Shown: piece after piece, positions 1 to 8,913 of the stretch
Layout: each line of letters opens with the position of its first letter
How positions within the stretch are numbered: the first letter of the stretch is position 1
Origin: Trypanosoma brucei gambiense DAL972
Taxonomy: Eukaryota; Euglenozoa; Kinetoplastea; Trypanosomatida; Trypanosomatidae
Reading direction: 5' to 3'
Length of the DNA: 64,000 nucleotides
Assembly: GCF_000210295.1 (NCBI RefSeq)
Contig: NC_026741.1
Coordinates: 1,860,001-1,924,000, forward strand
The notes under the pieces: model-generated
Seen by the model: the letters and a program-made list of their open reading frames with translations, nothing else
Told to the model about the DNA's origin: nothing
Databases searched by the model: none
Made by a program: the position numbers and the translations under genes

Positions 1-962
1 AAGGGAAAGGGCAAGCAGTGAAAGCGGTTGAAATGGGCAAGTGGCGTGATAGGCAGGTGTCTGCTTACTTGCCCGCACTGTGCCCGACAAAAAAAAAAAA
101 AAGAGAGAGCAAGGGGAAGGTACATGGGTTTGTCCAGGCTGTGCGTGCCGCTGCGAAAGTGGAGAGGTGCTGAAGCGGTGACTTGAGAGCCGTATTTATT
201 CGGCATTCTTACTTCGTTTCCACACACCACTGTGTGTCGCCTGCTGACCTTTGTTTCACTATTGATCCTGTGGGCCGGGGCTGGAGACACTTTGCGTCAC
301 TCACATAAATGAGGAAAGTACGGCAAAGGGGCGTGGTTGTATCGCGAGCGGTCGTAGTGGAAAACTGAACCGGTTTTTCACTCAGTGGCGAGGAGAGTGT
401 GATTTGTATCGTGTATGGGTTTTCATGATGTTCTTATCGTTGTCCCTTCCCAGTTTGCAGTAAGGCAGTGACACGTTTCCATTGCTAATTTGGACATTAA
501 CACCGTGCAGCGGAGCAGAGGAGGGAACCAATTGTTGTAAGTGAAATCATCTTCTCAGCCCCTCCTTCATGAATCAAAGTGCTTAATTTGCTTCTGCGGC
601 CTAAACGTTCTCCTCTCCATTCGATCTCCTCACACCAAATACACTACTGCCGATCAAATAGATTGTCAAAACTCATAACATCAAAATCCGTCGGTGGGCC
701 CTAACCTCCCCACGTGCGACTCGCCGCCGCGCGTGCCAGGGCTTTGCAACCTACAATAAGGGAGAATAAACGCAAGGAACGCGGGCAGCAACGGCGTCGC
801 ACCCGCAGCATAGCTGCTGTCATTTGCATCGTACACCTTAGGCAAAGTGGCGCAAGCCTGTGCCGTTACATAAATTAATAACAATAATAAAAGAAAGGGG
901 GAAGGGAGGGCGGTGGCATCCGTACCAACGGAAGAGTGGGGGGGTGAGTAGTCGCATTTCGA
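1..962. other. Intergenic / 5' flank of the HMG-like gene
   Basis: No convincing ORF. It probably holds the 3' UTR of a gene upstream of the window and the 5' UTR of the next gene. A pyrimidine-rich stretch near 598-640, followed by an AG near 660, is the best candidate trans-splice region for the gene at 963. It would leave a leader of about 300 nt. Confidence 0.4.
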
Positions 963-2084
963 ATGCTCCGGCGGACGTTGTGGTATCTGCTCGAGAAGGA
1001 TGAGCCAATCGTCATACGGCGAGCTGTGATGGCAAAGGCCCGGCCCCACATAGGCGGTGGAGTCACCAGCAACGCAACTAGCAGCACGGGCGGAACCGTC
1101 TCGACTAGCATGATGACAAGTGATGTCCTGTCGCGTCGTAATGGCTTCATAGGGAGTGAACCCCGCTCCATCATAGACAGAATCAGTTCCCCTAACGGTT
1201 CTAGTGTACCATCCACTTCATCACGTCGTAGCGCTTTACTTCCCTCAGAGAGGGAGGGGGGCAAAGCGAGCGGTGACGCGTCGGATGATGCTTATAAATT
1301 TCTTTTGCATCACATTGACTCGGAGATCGCGGCGCTGAAGCGACGGGTTACAACGGTAATGGATCAGCGTAAGAACGTGGAAGATAGTCAAAACCGTCGT
1401 ATTCGCGACCTCTTCGAGTGTATTGAACGGCCGTGGCTTCTGTTAGCTTCCATTCCACCTCCACAACTACCAAATAAGGCCCTCGATGTGTTTGCGAAAG
1501 AATTTTACACCCGTCAGAATGGAACCAGTACTAGTGGTTGGGAAGAGGACGCTATCTTTTTGTCAACTTGCAAACGTAACTGGCGTGTGCTGACGACCCT
1601 CCAGCGGAAGCCTTACGAGATCGCGGCACGGCGTAACGAGCAAACACGAAAAGAGTTAAAGAAAAAGATGAGTAACGGCTGTAGCTATTTTGAGAAGTTA
1701 TGCGAGCAGACGAAAGAATGGACAGCGGAGATGGTGCGGGACGAAATGCGAAAGGCGGTTGCTGCTAAAACGCGTAGTTCACCTGTAGCCAGTAAAAGTA
1801 GGGCTAGTTCGGTGGCCAAGAAGCCGGTGGCAAGACGGCAAGGAGCAAACAAAACAGAGCCGAAAGCTGCAGCATCAAAGAAGGAGGATAAGATTGTAGA
1901 GGTCCTGAAATTTGAACCGGTTGCGAAGAAGGAGCCTAAAGGGGCCGCTGGTCGCGCCGCGCGGGGACGGCCGCTAAAGGGACAAATTAAAAAGACCGCT
2001 AAGGGGAAGGCACCGGTTGTAGCGAAGAAAGGAAAAACCTCCCCACGCCCTGTAGCAGCGAAAAAGAAAGTAAAAAAGAAATGA
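963..2084 (+). CDS. HMG-box-like basic DNA-binding protein with Lys/Ala-rich tail
   Basis: The protein has 373 residues. About residues 165-236 look like a divergent HMG box: a PPPQLPNKALDVFAKEF first helix, an RNWRVLTTLQRKPYEIAARR helix and a trailing basic helix. Residues 270-373 are almost entirely Lys, Ala, Arg, Pro and Ser, resembling histone H1 or the kinetoplast-associated proteins that compact DNA. The N-terminus (MLRRTLWYLLEKDEPIVIRR) carries arginines and hydrophobics and could be a mitochondrial presequence, though it also contains acidic residues; a later Met at residue 23 is an alternative start. A role in packaging kinetoplast or nuclear DNA is inference. Some kinetoplastid kinetoplast-associated proteins do carry HMG boxes. 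The ORF itself is secure; the HMG call is moderate because the box is divergent. Confidence 0.6.
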   Translation: MLRRTLWYLLEKDEPIVIRRAVMAKARPHIGGGVTSNATSSTGGTVSTSMMTSDVLSRRNGFIGSEPRSIIDRISSPNGSSVPSTSSRRSALLPSEREGGKASGDASDDAYKFLLHHIDSEIAALKRRVTTVMDQRKNVEDSQNRRIRDLFECIERPWLLLASIPPPQLPNKALDVFAKEFYTRQNGTSTSGWEEDAIFLSTCKRNWRVLTTLQRKPYEIAARRNEQTRKELKKKMSNGCSYFEKLCEQTKEWTAEMVRDEMRKAVAAKTRSSPVASKSRASSVAKKPVARRQGANKTEPKAAASKKEDKIVEVLKFEPVAKKEPKGAAGRAARGRPLKGQIKKTAKGKAPVVAKKGKTSPRPVAAKKKVKKK

Positions 2085-2824
2085 GGCGGCTGCTTCCGAA
2101 AGGGGTAACATAAATGTACTGTTATGCAACTCATAGAATACTGATAGAGAAGGGGGACAACAACCGACGAAACGAAACAAAGACGTGACATAGTGCTTCG
2201 CGCGTTTATGGACGGGGGGCGGAAAAGCATTCGTACCTGTTACATGCATCACGTACCTTCTTGTCATATTTCCATACATCTATTTTTCTTCTCATCGGGT
2301 AACCTAATTTATGCGAACAGAGGTGATTTATTCCAACTCGTTGTGTGCAATTCCACTTCTTCTTCGTTCCATCTTTCCCTTCCATCTGACTCGTGTATAT
2401 ATGTAGAAACCTTCCCGTAGACGGCATCCCGTCCGCTTAGTCATACAAGATCAAATAACTGTGCTCACCGTGACACAGGAATAGAAGCATTTACACTGCT
2501 TTTAAGTATATATACCCACATATTTTGGTAGAGCTCTGAGACACCAACACGAGAAAGGGCCAAAAGCTGGCTTTTGAGCGTATTTTAATATTGCATCCAA
2601 AAGGATTGCTTGTGGAAATCAGCAAGTGGCGGGGCGCCACATCTCTTTGGCGGCACGTCCAGGTGTTTGTGTTTCCGATTCACTTGCGTGTACTTGTTTA
2701 AATCAGTGCAAGTTGTTTCCGCGTGCTAGTGCGTTTTCTTTATTTCCAGATCGTATCCAATAGTTTTTTTTTTAAAAAATCAGAAAACCGTTATCGAGTT
2801 GGTTTACATTTCGTGGACGTTCTG
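2085..2824. other. Intergenic region between the HMG-like gene and Maf1
   Basis: AT-rich 3' UTR-like DNA with T-runs and no supported ORF. The downstream end carries the Maf1 splice acceptor region (2731-2749). Confidence 0.5.
2731..2749 (+). promoter_or_regulatory. Predicted spliced-leader acceptor for Maf1
   Basis: A pyrimidine run (TTTTCTTTATTTCC) ends in AG at 2748-2749. It lies inside the upstream in-frame extension of the Maf1 ORF, which argues that translation starts at the ATG at 2825 and not further upstream. Confidence 0.5.
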
Positions 2825-3622
2825 ATGGAGTTCGTTCCCCTCGAGAGTTTTGAGTTTTTGAATTCTTTGCTTCAGGGTGTGGAGGCACAAGGATGTCTCA
2901 TGACGGTGCGACTGGAGGCTTTCACATGTCGTTGTACCCGTAAGAAGAAGTTGCTCGCCGCCAGTATCGCAGAATACGCGAACAAAACAACTCCACCGCT
3001 TAGACCACTGTGCAGTGCAAATGCCCCGGTGCCGCCGCTGCTGAATTTATCAGATGACAGTGTGCATGTAGTGCCTACGGAGCCCGTCGAGCCAAGTGAC
3101 ATCGACGACCGGTTGGTATTTCTCGTGGCCGCGCTAAACAGCATTTATGGTGAGGACGGTTATGACTTCTCTGTTCTGACGGAGGAGGATTTTGTGCCAT
3201 GTGATGAGGCCCATGTGCGGGCGGAGGTCAACAACACACTGCGCTCATTTCCCTCATCGTGCGGTCCGGCTGTAGGACAGTTTTGGGTCCGCGTAACGGA
3301 GCACGCATCTGATGCAAGTCAGGGATGTGAGTACTTCCGCTTTGCCTCGCCCAGTTGTGACCCCATGGCGTCACGGGCGCTCTTCTCACAGCACTACTTC
3401 CTTTACAACAAACGAACGCGTTTACTCGTGTCTCTGCTTATCTTTGCGGAGGGAAATTTGTATCGTGGTGATGACGGCACGATGATAGAGAATAGTTTGT
3501 ATGATGAAACGGATGACAACAGCAATCACCAGAGACCGTGGCTTAGCAGCCCGGATGGAGCGTCGGAAGATGACGAACAGGTGCTTGTGGGAAAGAATGT
3601 ACATTATTATTATCGCCCGTGA
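2825..3622 (+). CDS. MAF1: Maf1, repressor of RNA polymerase III
   Basis: The 265-residue product matches Maf1 along its length. The N-terminal A-box region has MEFVPLESFEFLNSLL and VRLEAFTCR. The central B region (about residues 91-116) reads DDRLVFLVAALNSIYGEDGY followed by DFS. The signature SQHYFLYNKR and the following LLVSLLIFAEGNLY lie near 188-212. The C-terminus is acidic, as in other Maf1 proteins. Maf1 binds RNA polymerase III and represses tRNA and 5S synthesis under stress; in T. brucei it has been reported as a negative regulator of transcription. The linker between A and B (about residues 50-90) is short, Pro- and Ser-rich, and lacks the long phosphorylated insertion of the yeast protein. 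The start at 2825 was chosen because the splice acceptor lies at 2749. Phosphocontrol cannot be judged from the sequence. Confidence 0.88.
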   Translation: MEFVPLESFEFLNSLLQGVEAQGCLMTVRLEAFTCRCTRKKKLLAASIAEYANKTTPPLRPLCSANAPVPPLLNLSDDSVHVVPTEPVEPSDIDDRLVFLVAALNSIYGEDGYDFSVLTEEDFVPCDEAHVRAEVNNTLRSFPSSCGPAVGQFWVRVTEHASDASQGCEYFRFASPSCDPMASRALFSQHYFLYNKRTRLLVSLLIFAEGNLYRGDDGTMIENSLYDETDDNSNHQRPWLSSPDGASEDDEQVLVGKNVHYYYRP

Positions 3623-5096
3623 ACGTATTTATACTGGAGCTAGGAAGAGGAGGACAACAATGGGTTGTCTTTTTTCGACGATAGGGCACGCACGCAAACC
3701 CATACATGATTATCTGCTCCTATTTTGTGTGTTCCTGTTGAGCGGCATGGAAGGATTTGAGGTGACCCCATTATGTGAGAGGCCTAGCTCCCACCTCAGG
3801 ATGCTTACATACTTTCAGTGGGCGTGCTGACGGTTGAGGGAGCAAGAAGAAAAGGTAGAGGAGAGCGAAGAAGCGTTAGATGTTTGGTTTTGTATTTTAT
3901 TCCATCGTGTGTGCTCCAGCAACCAAACCACGAGCAGCCGATCTTCCCCTTATATACACTCACATTTTCATCACCTCTCGTTTTGTTTTCCTTGTATTTC
4001 CGTGCACGTTCTTTGAGCGAGGTTCGATTTGGAGGAAAGGATATGGAAATGAGTGTGCCACTGCATCAGCCCAAGCTCTCTAGCCGTGCTGGACCACCTT
4101 TGTTGTGCTTTCCTTCATCACATACCTCCCTCTCGACTTTTCTCTTTTTCGACGGTTTGTGTGTGCTTAAGTGCAGATTTCCCCCTTCACAACGGAATGC
4201 AGAGCGTTTAGTTTGCGCAACCGAATGGTGTGAGGCGCCTTTTTAGTACAGCTACAACTTGTGCTCGCTTTTCGTGGTGCTAATGTGTTATCACCGTAAA
4301 TTGCCCTGTGATGATAGGTTTGAATGCTCATGTATGTAAGCATGACCAGTGTACGCAAGACCAACGTTCCTACGCTTACTCGGACAAGGACCGCACACGC
4401 TTGTTGCTGAAGACGCAGCTTAAGGACGTCTCTCACACTGTCACGCGCGACCGAACACTTGGAATGCAGCTTTTCAGCATGGGGTTCAGCGTTTCACATG
4501 CCACTAAGTTGCTAGGCAGCTTCATGTCGCGCTCTCACCAACACAGGTGTGGGGGGTGCTGTGATAGCAATGTGCTGCATCTCACTGAAGGGTTCCTTGG
4601 GCGCGTTCTTCTTATTTTATGTTGATTGTTACTTCTGGATTGCCTACTGTTAGCGTTTCCACTCATTATTTGCCATTTTAATGTAGCTTTTGTTTTTCTT
4701 CTTACAACCGCCATCCGCAAAACCAGATCAACACAGCGTATAAATTCAATTGATTGTATTTTCCCCACGTGGTGGTGCCAGGGGTCACTGCTCTCTGACG
4801 CAATGCCACGGATAAGAACAAATGATTGTAAAAGCGACGAAGGAGGCAAGCAGTGTGCATCCCTTTGTTTGCTCTACTGCAGTCAATATTCATTTCGTAC
4901 ATTGAACCCTCTAGCTCACAGCAATTCACATGGTCAGCCACCGTCTCTTAACTTCACCGATACTTCTTTTGAAAGAAAATAAAACGAACCACACCTACTT
5001 TTATCTTCCGTTTCTTCTTTGTTGTTGTTGTTGTTGTTGGTCTCGGTTTTGACCTGCTCTTAGCGGGCCTGATCGGCGAGTCGACCCCATTTCCAC
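3623..5096. other. Intergenic region, 1.5 kb, no supported gene
   Basis: Contains several short open frames, the largest a 104-codon ATG frame at 4311-4625, without family resemblance or a good upstream splice signal. A (GTT)n/(TTG)n-like pyrimidine/G tract near 5020-5040 leads into the acceptor of the next small gene. Most of the interval is probably Maf1 3' UTR. Confidence 0.4.
4990..5063 (+). promoter_or_regulatory. Predicted spliced-leader acceptor for the 73-aa ORF
   Basis: A T/C-rich stretch (CTACTTTTATCTTCCGTTTC onward, then a TTG triplet run) ends in AG at 5062-5063. The ATG at 5097 is the first one after it, which supports the small gene. Confidence 0.4.
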
Positions 5097-5318
5097 ATGA
5101 CGCATAAGGTCCGCCTTGATGACGGACTCGTGGAGGTGGATACAGCTGTGAGGGGGCAATTCGTATTGTATTTGGATGAAAGAAGTGGCGTGTGGAGCGT
5201 TGCCCCAGCAGAACCACCGAGTAGCACGGTGAAAAGCAATCCGGAGAGTGCGCTAGCCGAAGTAGCGGTGAAGGAGGACAGCATAGATGATGAAGCATTG
5301 ATGTTTTTCGCTGATTGA
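5097..5318 (+). CDS. Small acidic protein of unknown function, 73 aa
   Basis: The ORF starts at the first ATG after a plausible splice acceptor. The product begins MTHKVRLDDGLVEVDTAVRG, has one aromatic centre (FVLYLDERSGVWSV), then a Pro/Ser stretch, and ends in an acidic-hydrophobic tail (EDSIDDEALMFFAD). There is no membrane segment or cysteine pattern. I do not recognise the family. The acidic tail could be a short protein-binding motif, but that is a guess. Its existence as a gene rests on position and on a balanced, non-repetitive composition. Conservation at this position in related trypanosomes would confirm it. Confidence 0.5.
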   Translation: MTHKVRLDDGLVEVDTAVRGQFVLYLDERSGVWSVAPAEPPSSTVKSNPESALAEVAVKEDSIDDEALMFFAD

Positions 5319-6021
5319 AGCCGATATTTCGTGCCTTTACAAGAATATCTCAATTCACTATGCACTTGGCACGCTGGTTGGTGCGACGGCGAGCTGGCGG
5401 TTGACATATGTGACTCGTCAGAGCAACTTACACTAACGCGAAGCCAATACACCCCTGCCCTTCTTTACTGTGGAAGTCTTAGCGTTTTGTGTTTTGCGGG
5501 TCGTTCTACCATTGGGATTGCAGTAATGGTTGATGCAAACGGCATTGGATATCAGCAAGGTGCGGTGGCAACAACTTTCACCTTCCCTTTCCGACACCCC
5601 TCCTATCTGAGGGAGCGGCTTGACACATTGACATACTCGGAAATGGGAATTTTGAAAGTCGTTGGACTCAGGCGAAACAAAATCAGTGTGCAGTCACTTT
5701 GTGTTTTGGATGGGAAGAAAATTCTTCACGATCTGGATACAACAGTGCTCGCCAAATCGGTACACCGCCAGGGCCTCCCAACTGCTGCCGTGATGGAAAT
5801 CTGTTGGTGGTTGTTTCGGTTAGCGCAAGCTTTCTGTAATGTCCAAATTGTCTGCCCTGCCTATCGACCCCTAGTTAACCTGTAACAGAAATTTGTTTGT
5901 AGGATAAGTGCTCGTTTGTCAGGATCCCCGTATTTCCTTTTTCCTGCTTCTTCCGTCGCCTCTGAAGTTCAAAGGCCTTTTTTTACCCCTTTTTCATAAC
6001 CTTGCGTGGTGGCAGGCACTT
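5319..6021. other. Intergenic region before the repeat protein
   Basis: Holds an open frame to 5885 that has ATG only at 5526 (119 codons) and no recognisable domain; it is probably 3' UTR. A pyrimidine-rich tract at 5925-5964 with AG at 5966-5967, and a second T-rich tract with AG at 6014-6015, are candidate splice sites for the gene at 6022. Confidence 0.4.
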
Positions 6022-8913
6022 ATGACCGCTCGACGACGCCATCGTCAGCGGCAAGCCAACGGTCACCCGCACAAACACGGAGTCTCACATCCCCGAGTGA
6101 CGTCACAGGGCGAGGAGCAACAGCAGTGTGGAGACTCTTATGGGGCCCAGACCACACAACAAGGTGTTGATTACTCATACCCTACGTCGCCGAATGCACA
6201 ACCCGTGAGCATAAACCATTCAGAATTGCGGCCCGTAAAGGGTGAAGGAGAAAGACTAGAAATGTCAGTATCTGAGGAAGTAAAACAACAACAGTCAGCA
6301 GAGCAGCGGGAAGCTGCTTCAAGCGCCTTTGATAATAACATAGAACAACACATGGAGTCACAAACAGTGACGAAGCATGGTGCACACGACACTTCCACGC
6401 GGTCACGACGTGGAAGGACGACGAGGAGCGCAAGAGGGCGTGCCCAGGTGGGTGGGCAGCTATCCAAGCCGAAGGCGAAAACAGCTGCACTGGAAGCAGG
6501 AGGTTCCTTTGCTCCTCTTACTAGGGCCGCAGCCCCGCAGACGGTGGTGAGCGCGCTGGAGGAACAGCGGCGACTCCGGAATATAGTTGCAGCACCGCCA
6601 GCACCTTTGGTATACGAGGACCCTGCGGAATGCGACGATAGCGAAGTTCAGGACACGGCACACGACGAAGCGGTCGAGGTCAAGCGACAAGTGGGCTCTT
6701 TTTCGCGATCATTTAGCACCAATTATCCGAAGGGTACTACAGAAGTATCCGCACCGGCGGCGGAGTTAAATGACACAAAGCCCATTTTCGGCAACAGTGA
6801 GCGAGATTCATCGCAAGCTGCCACCAAAGGACCCGAAGCTTTAGGCACAGGTTCTCACAGTGGTTCGGAAACACAATCAGGAACACAAGCGGAAGAATAC
6901 AAATATGTTGGTGGTAGCGCTTATGGGCGACAGCGCACTGCAAAAGTTGGAAGAGCTTTCGGTGGCAAAGGGACACCAAAGCGGAACCACATCGGGGACC
7001 GTACGCGGGGCTCCGCTCTCCCCTCGTCTGCAAATGCGGAAATTTACCAAACAGGTGAGGAGGAGGAAGGAACCGCGCGGAAGCAAACAGAAGGGCAACG
7101 AAACCAGGTGGAAACCGGGGCAGTCGCTCAAGGGGAAGCCGAAGGAGAGCACAGGCGAGTGAGGGTTGAATCAACTAAGAAAGCAGTCATGCGCGGGGGA
7201 GCCGATGAGGAGGTCGTGTATAAAGGAGCAGGGGAGGCACGAACGGATGTCGAAGAGGAAGCGGCAAGGAGGAGAGCAGAAGAGGTGGCCCGAAGGCGGG
7301 CTGCAGCGAAAGATGTTTTAATGAGGCGGGCTGAAGAGGCGGCGCGCAAGAGGGCAGAAAAGGTGGCCCAAAGACGGGCTGAACACGCGGCCCGTCGAAA
7401 AGTTGAAGAGGAGGCGCGGAAGCGTGTGGAAGGGGGGGCACAGAAAGCAGCGGAGGAAGTGGCACGCAAAAATGCTGAAGAGGCGGCACGCAAGAAAGCT
7501 GAAGAGGCGGCACGCAAGAAAGCTGAAGAGGAGGCACGCAAGAAAGCTGAAGAGGAGGCACGCAAGAAAGCTGAAGAGGCGGCACGCAAGAAAGCTGAAG
7601 AGGCGGCACGCAAGAAAGCTGAAGAGGCGGCACGCAAGAGGGCTGAAGAGGCGGCACGCAAGAAAGCTGAAGAGGCGGCACGCAAGAAAGCTGAAGAGGA
7701 GGCACGCAAGAGGGCTGAAGAGGAGGCACGCAAGAAAGCTGAAGAGGCGGCACGCAAGAGGGCTGAAGAGGCGGCACGCAAGAAAGCTGAAGAGGCGGCA
7801 CGCAAGAAAGCTGAAGAGGAGGCACGCAAGAAAGCTGAAGAGGCGGCACGCAAGAAAGCTGAAGAGGAGGCACGCAAGAAAGCTGAAGAGGCGGCACGCA
7901 AGAGGGCTGAAGAGGCGGCACGCAAGAAAGCTGAAGAGGCGGCACGCAAGAAAGCTGAAGAGGAGGCACGCAAGAAAGCTGAAGAGGCGGCACGCAAGAA
8001 AGCTGAAGAGGAGGCACGCAAGAAAGCTGAAGAGGAGGCGCGGAGAATGGCAGAAGAAGCGCGTAGAATGGCGGAGGAGGAGGAGGAAGCACGAAGGATG
8101 GCAGAAGAGGAGGCGGTCCGTAAGCGAGTTGAGCGGGAAGTGGCACGCAAGAAGGCTGAAGAAGTGGCGAGGAGAAGGGCTGAACAAGCGGTGCGTAAGA
8201 AAGCTGAAGAAGTAGCGGCACGCAAGAGGGCGGAGGAGGAGGCGGCACGAAGGATGGCAGAAGAAGAAGAAGCGCGTAGAATGGCGGAAGAGGAGAATTT
8301 GGAGCGCGGGCGAGCCGTGGATGGGGCTGCACGTACCGCGACGGGGAACGAGACTACTCTAACGGAACAACAGCGCCGTGAAAGGGCGAAGAAGAAGTTA
8401 GAACGGTATCGCAAGCAAGCGCTGGCACGTAATCAGAGGCCTGCCTGGAGGGAGAGCGATGCCGCAGCCGCTGCCGCGGCGGCTGTTGCACAAGGTGCCG
8501 CGGATGTGCCGTTTGTCCCCACAAGAGGAAACACCATTCTTCCCTCAGAAGCACGTGCAGCATCCACTTCGGAGGAAGAGTTGATAGCCGGCGCTCTCAC
8601 CTTCCCCAACAGCAATGTTGCAATTGAGAAGTTTGACGAAAATCAATTAGTCGTGCGACGCCAGAGCCTGGATGATCCGTGGGATATTGGCCTGCGGTTC
8701 GACTGGACAATCAAAACGCTGGCAATCGGTTCCCTGCCCACCTATCGGCTGACAGACCCACGCCGCATGCACCCCTTTATGCGCATGTATCAGTCTAAAC
8801 CTGTGTGGTTCCTTGAAGAAGTTAATGGCACAAAGGCTAATAACATTCGCGAGGTGATGGAAGTTCTCAAGAAAAGTCTCTTGGCAAAGTTTGTGTTTAG
8901 AAAACCGCACTGA
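6022..8913 (+). CDS. Repeat protein with 24 charged 8-residue repeats and a PDZ-like C-terminal domain
   Basis: The 963-residue product starts MTARRRHRQRQANG; the frame is open further upstream but has no ATG there. Residues 1-400 are low-complexity and Gln/Glu/Arg-rich. From about 410 the chain becomes Ala/Arg/Lys/Glu helix, and about 480-672 is a tandem array of 24 units of ARK(K/R)AEE(A/E). Degenerate RRMAEEE repeats follow. An 8-residue period does not fit a heptad coiled coil, but alternating EE and RKK blocks suit a stable charged single helix. The last ~85 residues are ordinary and conserved-looking: PWDIGLRF, then WFLEEVNGTKANNIREVMEVL, which resembles the degenerate PDZ-like modules common in kinetoplastid proteins. 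A cytoskeletal spacer or scaffold role is inference. Repeat number is likely to vary among isolates, and such repeats are often antigenic. Confidence 0.8.
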   Translation: MTARRRHRQRQANGHPHKHGVSHPRVTSQGEEQQQCGDSYGAQTTQQGVDYSYPTSPNAQPVSINHSELRPVKGEGERLEMSVSEEVKQQQSAEQREAASSAFDNNIEQHMESQTVTKHGAHDTSTRSRRGRTTRSARGRAQVGGQLSKPKAKTAALEAGGSFAPLTRAAAPQTVVSALEEQRRLRNIVAAPPAPLVYEDPAECDDSEVQDTAHDEAVEVKRQVGSFSRSFSTNYPKGTTEVSAPAAELNDTKPIFGNSERDSSQAATKGPEALGTGSHSGSETQSGTQAEEYKYVGGSAYGRQRTAKVGRAFGGKGTPKRNHIGDRTRGSALPSSANAEIYQTGEEEEGTARKQTEGQRNQVETGAVAQGEAEGEHRRVRVESTKKAVMRGGADEEVVYKGAGEARTDVEEEAARRRAEEVARRRAAAKDVLMRRAEEAARKRAEKVAQRRAEHAARRKVEEEARKRVEGGAQKAAEEVARKNAEEAARKKAEEAARKKAEEEARKKAEEEARKKAEEAARKKAEEAARKKAEEAARKRAEEAARKKAEEAARKKAEEEARKRAEEEARKKAEEAARKRAEEAARKKAEEAARKKAEEEARKKAEEAARKKAEEEARKKAEEAARKRAEEAARKKAEEAARKKAEEEARKKAEEAARKKAEEEARKKAEEEARRMAEEARRMAEEEEEARRMAEEEAVRKRVEREVARKKAEEVARRRAEQAVRKKAEEVAARKRAEEEAARRMAEEEEARRMAEEENLERGRAVDGAARTATGNETTLTEQQRRERAKKKLERYRKQALARNQRPAWRESDAAAAAAAAVAQGAADVPFVPTRGNTILPSEARAASTSEEELIAGALTFPNSNVAIEKFDENQLVVRRQSLDDPWDIGLRFDWTIKTLAIGSLPTYRLTDPRRMHPFMRMYQSKPVWFLEEVNGTKANNIREVMEVLKKSLLAKFVFRKPH
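7461..8036 (+). repeat. 24-bp coding tandem repeat, 24 units
   Basis: The unit GCACGCAAGAAAGCTGAAGA plus GGCG/GAGG recurs 24 times with very few differences: AAA versus AGG (Lys/Arg) and GCG versus GAG (Ala/Glu). Units 13-18 and 19-24 share the same order of variants except at the last position, indicating duplication of a six-unit, 144-bp block. Collapse or expansion in assembly is possible. Confidence 0.93.

Noticed and set aside
4311..4625. 104-codon ATG frame between Maf1 and the 73-aa gene
   Set aside because: No domain, no convincing splice acceptor just upstream, and an uneven composition; more likely 3' UTR.
5331..5885. Open frame before the repeat protein
   Set aside because: Starts at GTG; the first ATG is at 5526 and leaves 119 codons with no recognisable family.
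7128..8414. Long open frames on both strands over the repeat array
   Set aside because: A 24-bp unit is a multiple of three and has no stop in several frames, so all its repeats stay open. The sense frame continues into conserved-looking sequence on both sides; the others do not.
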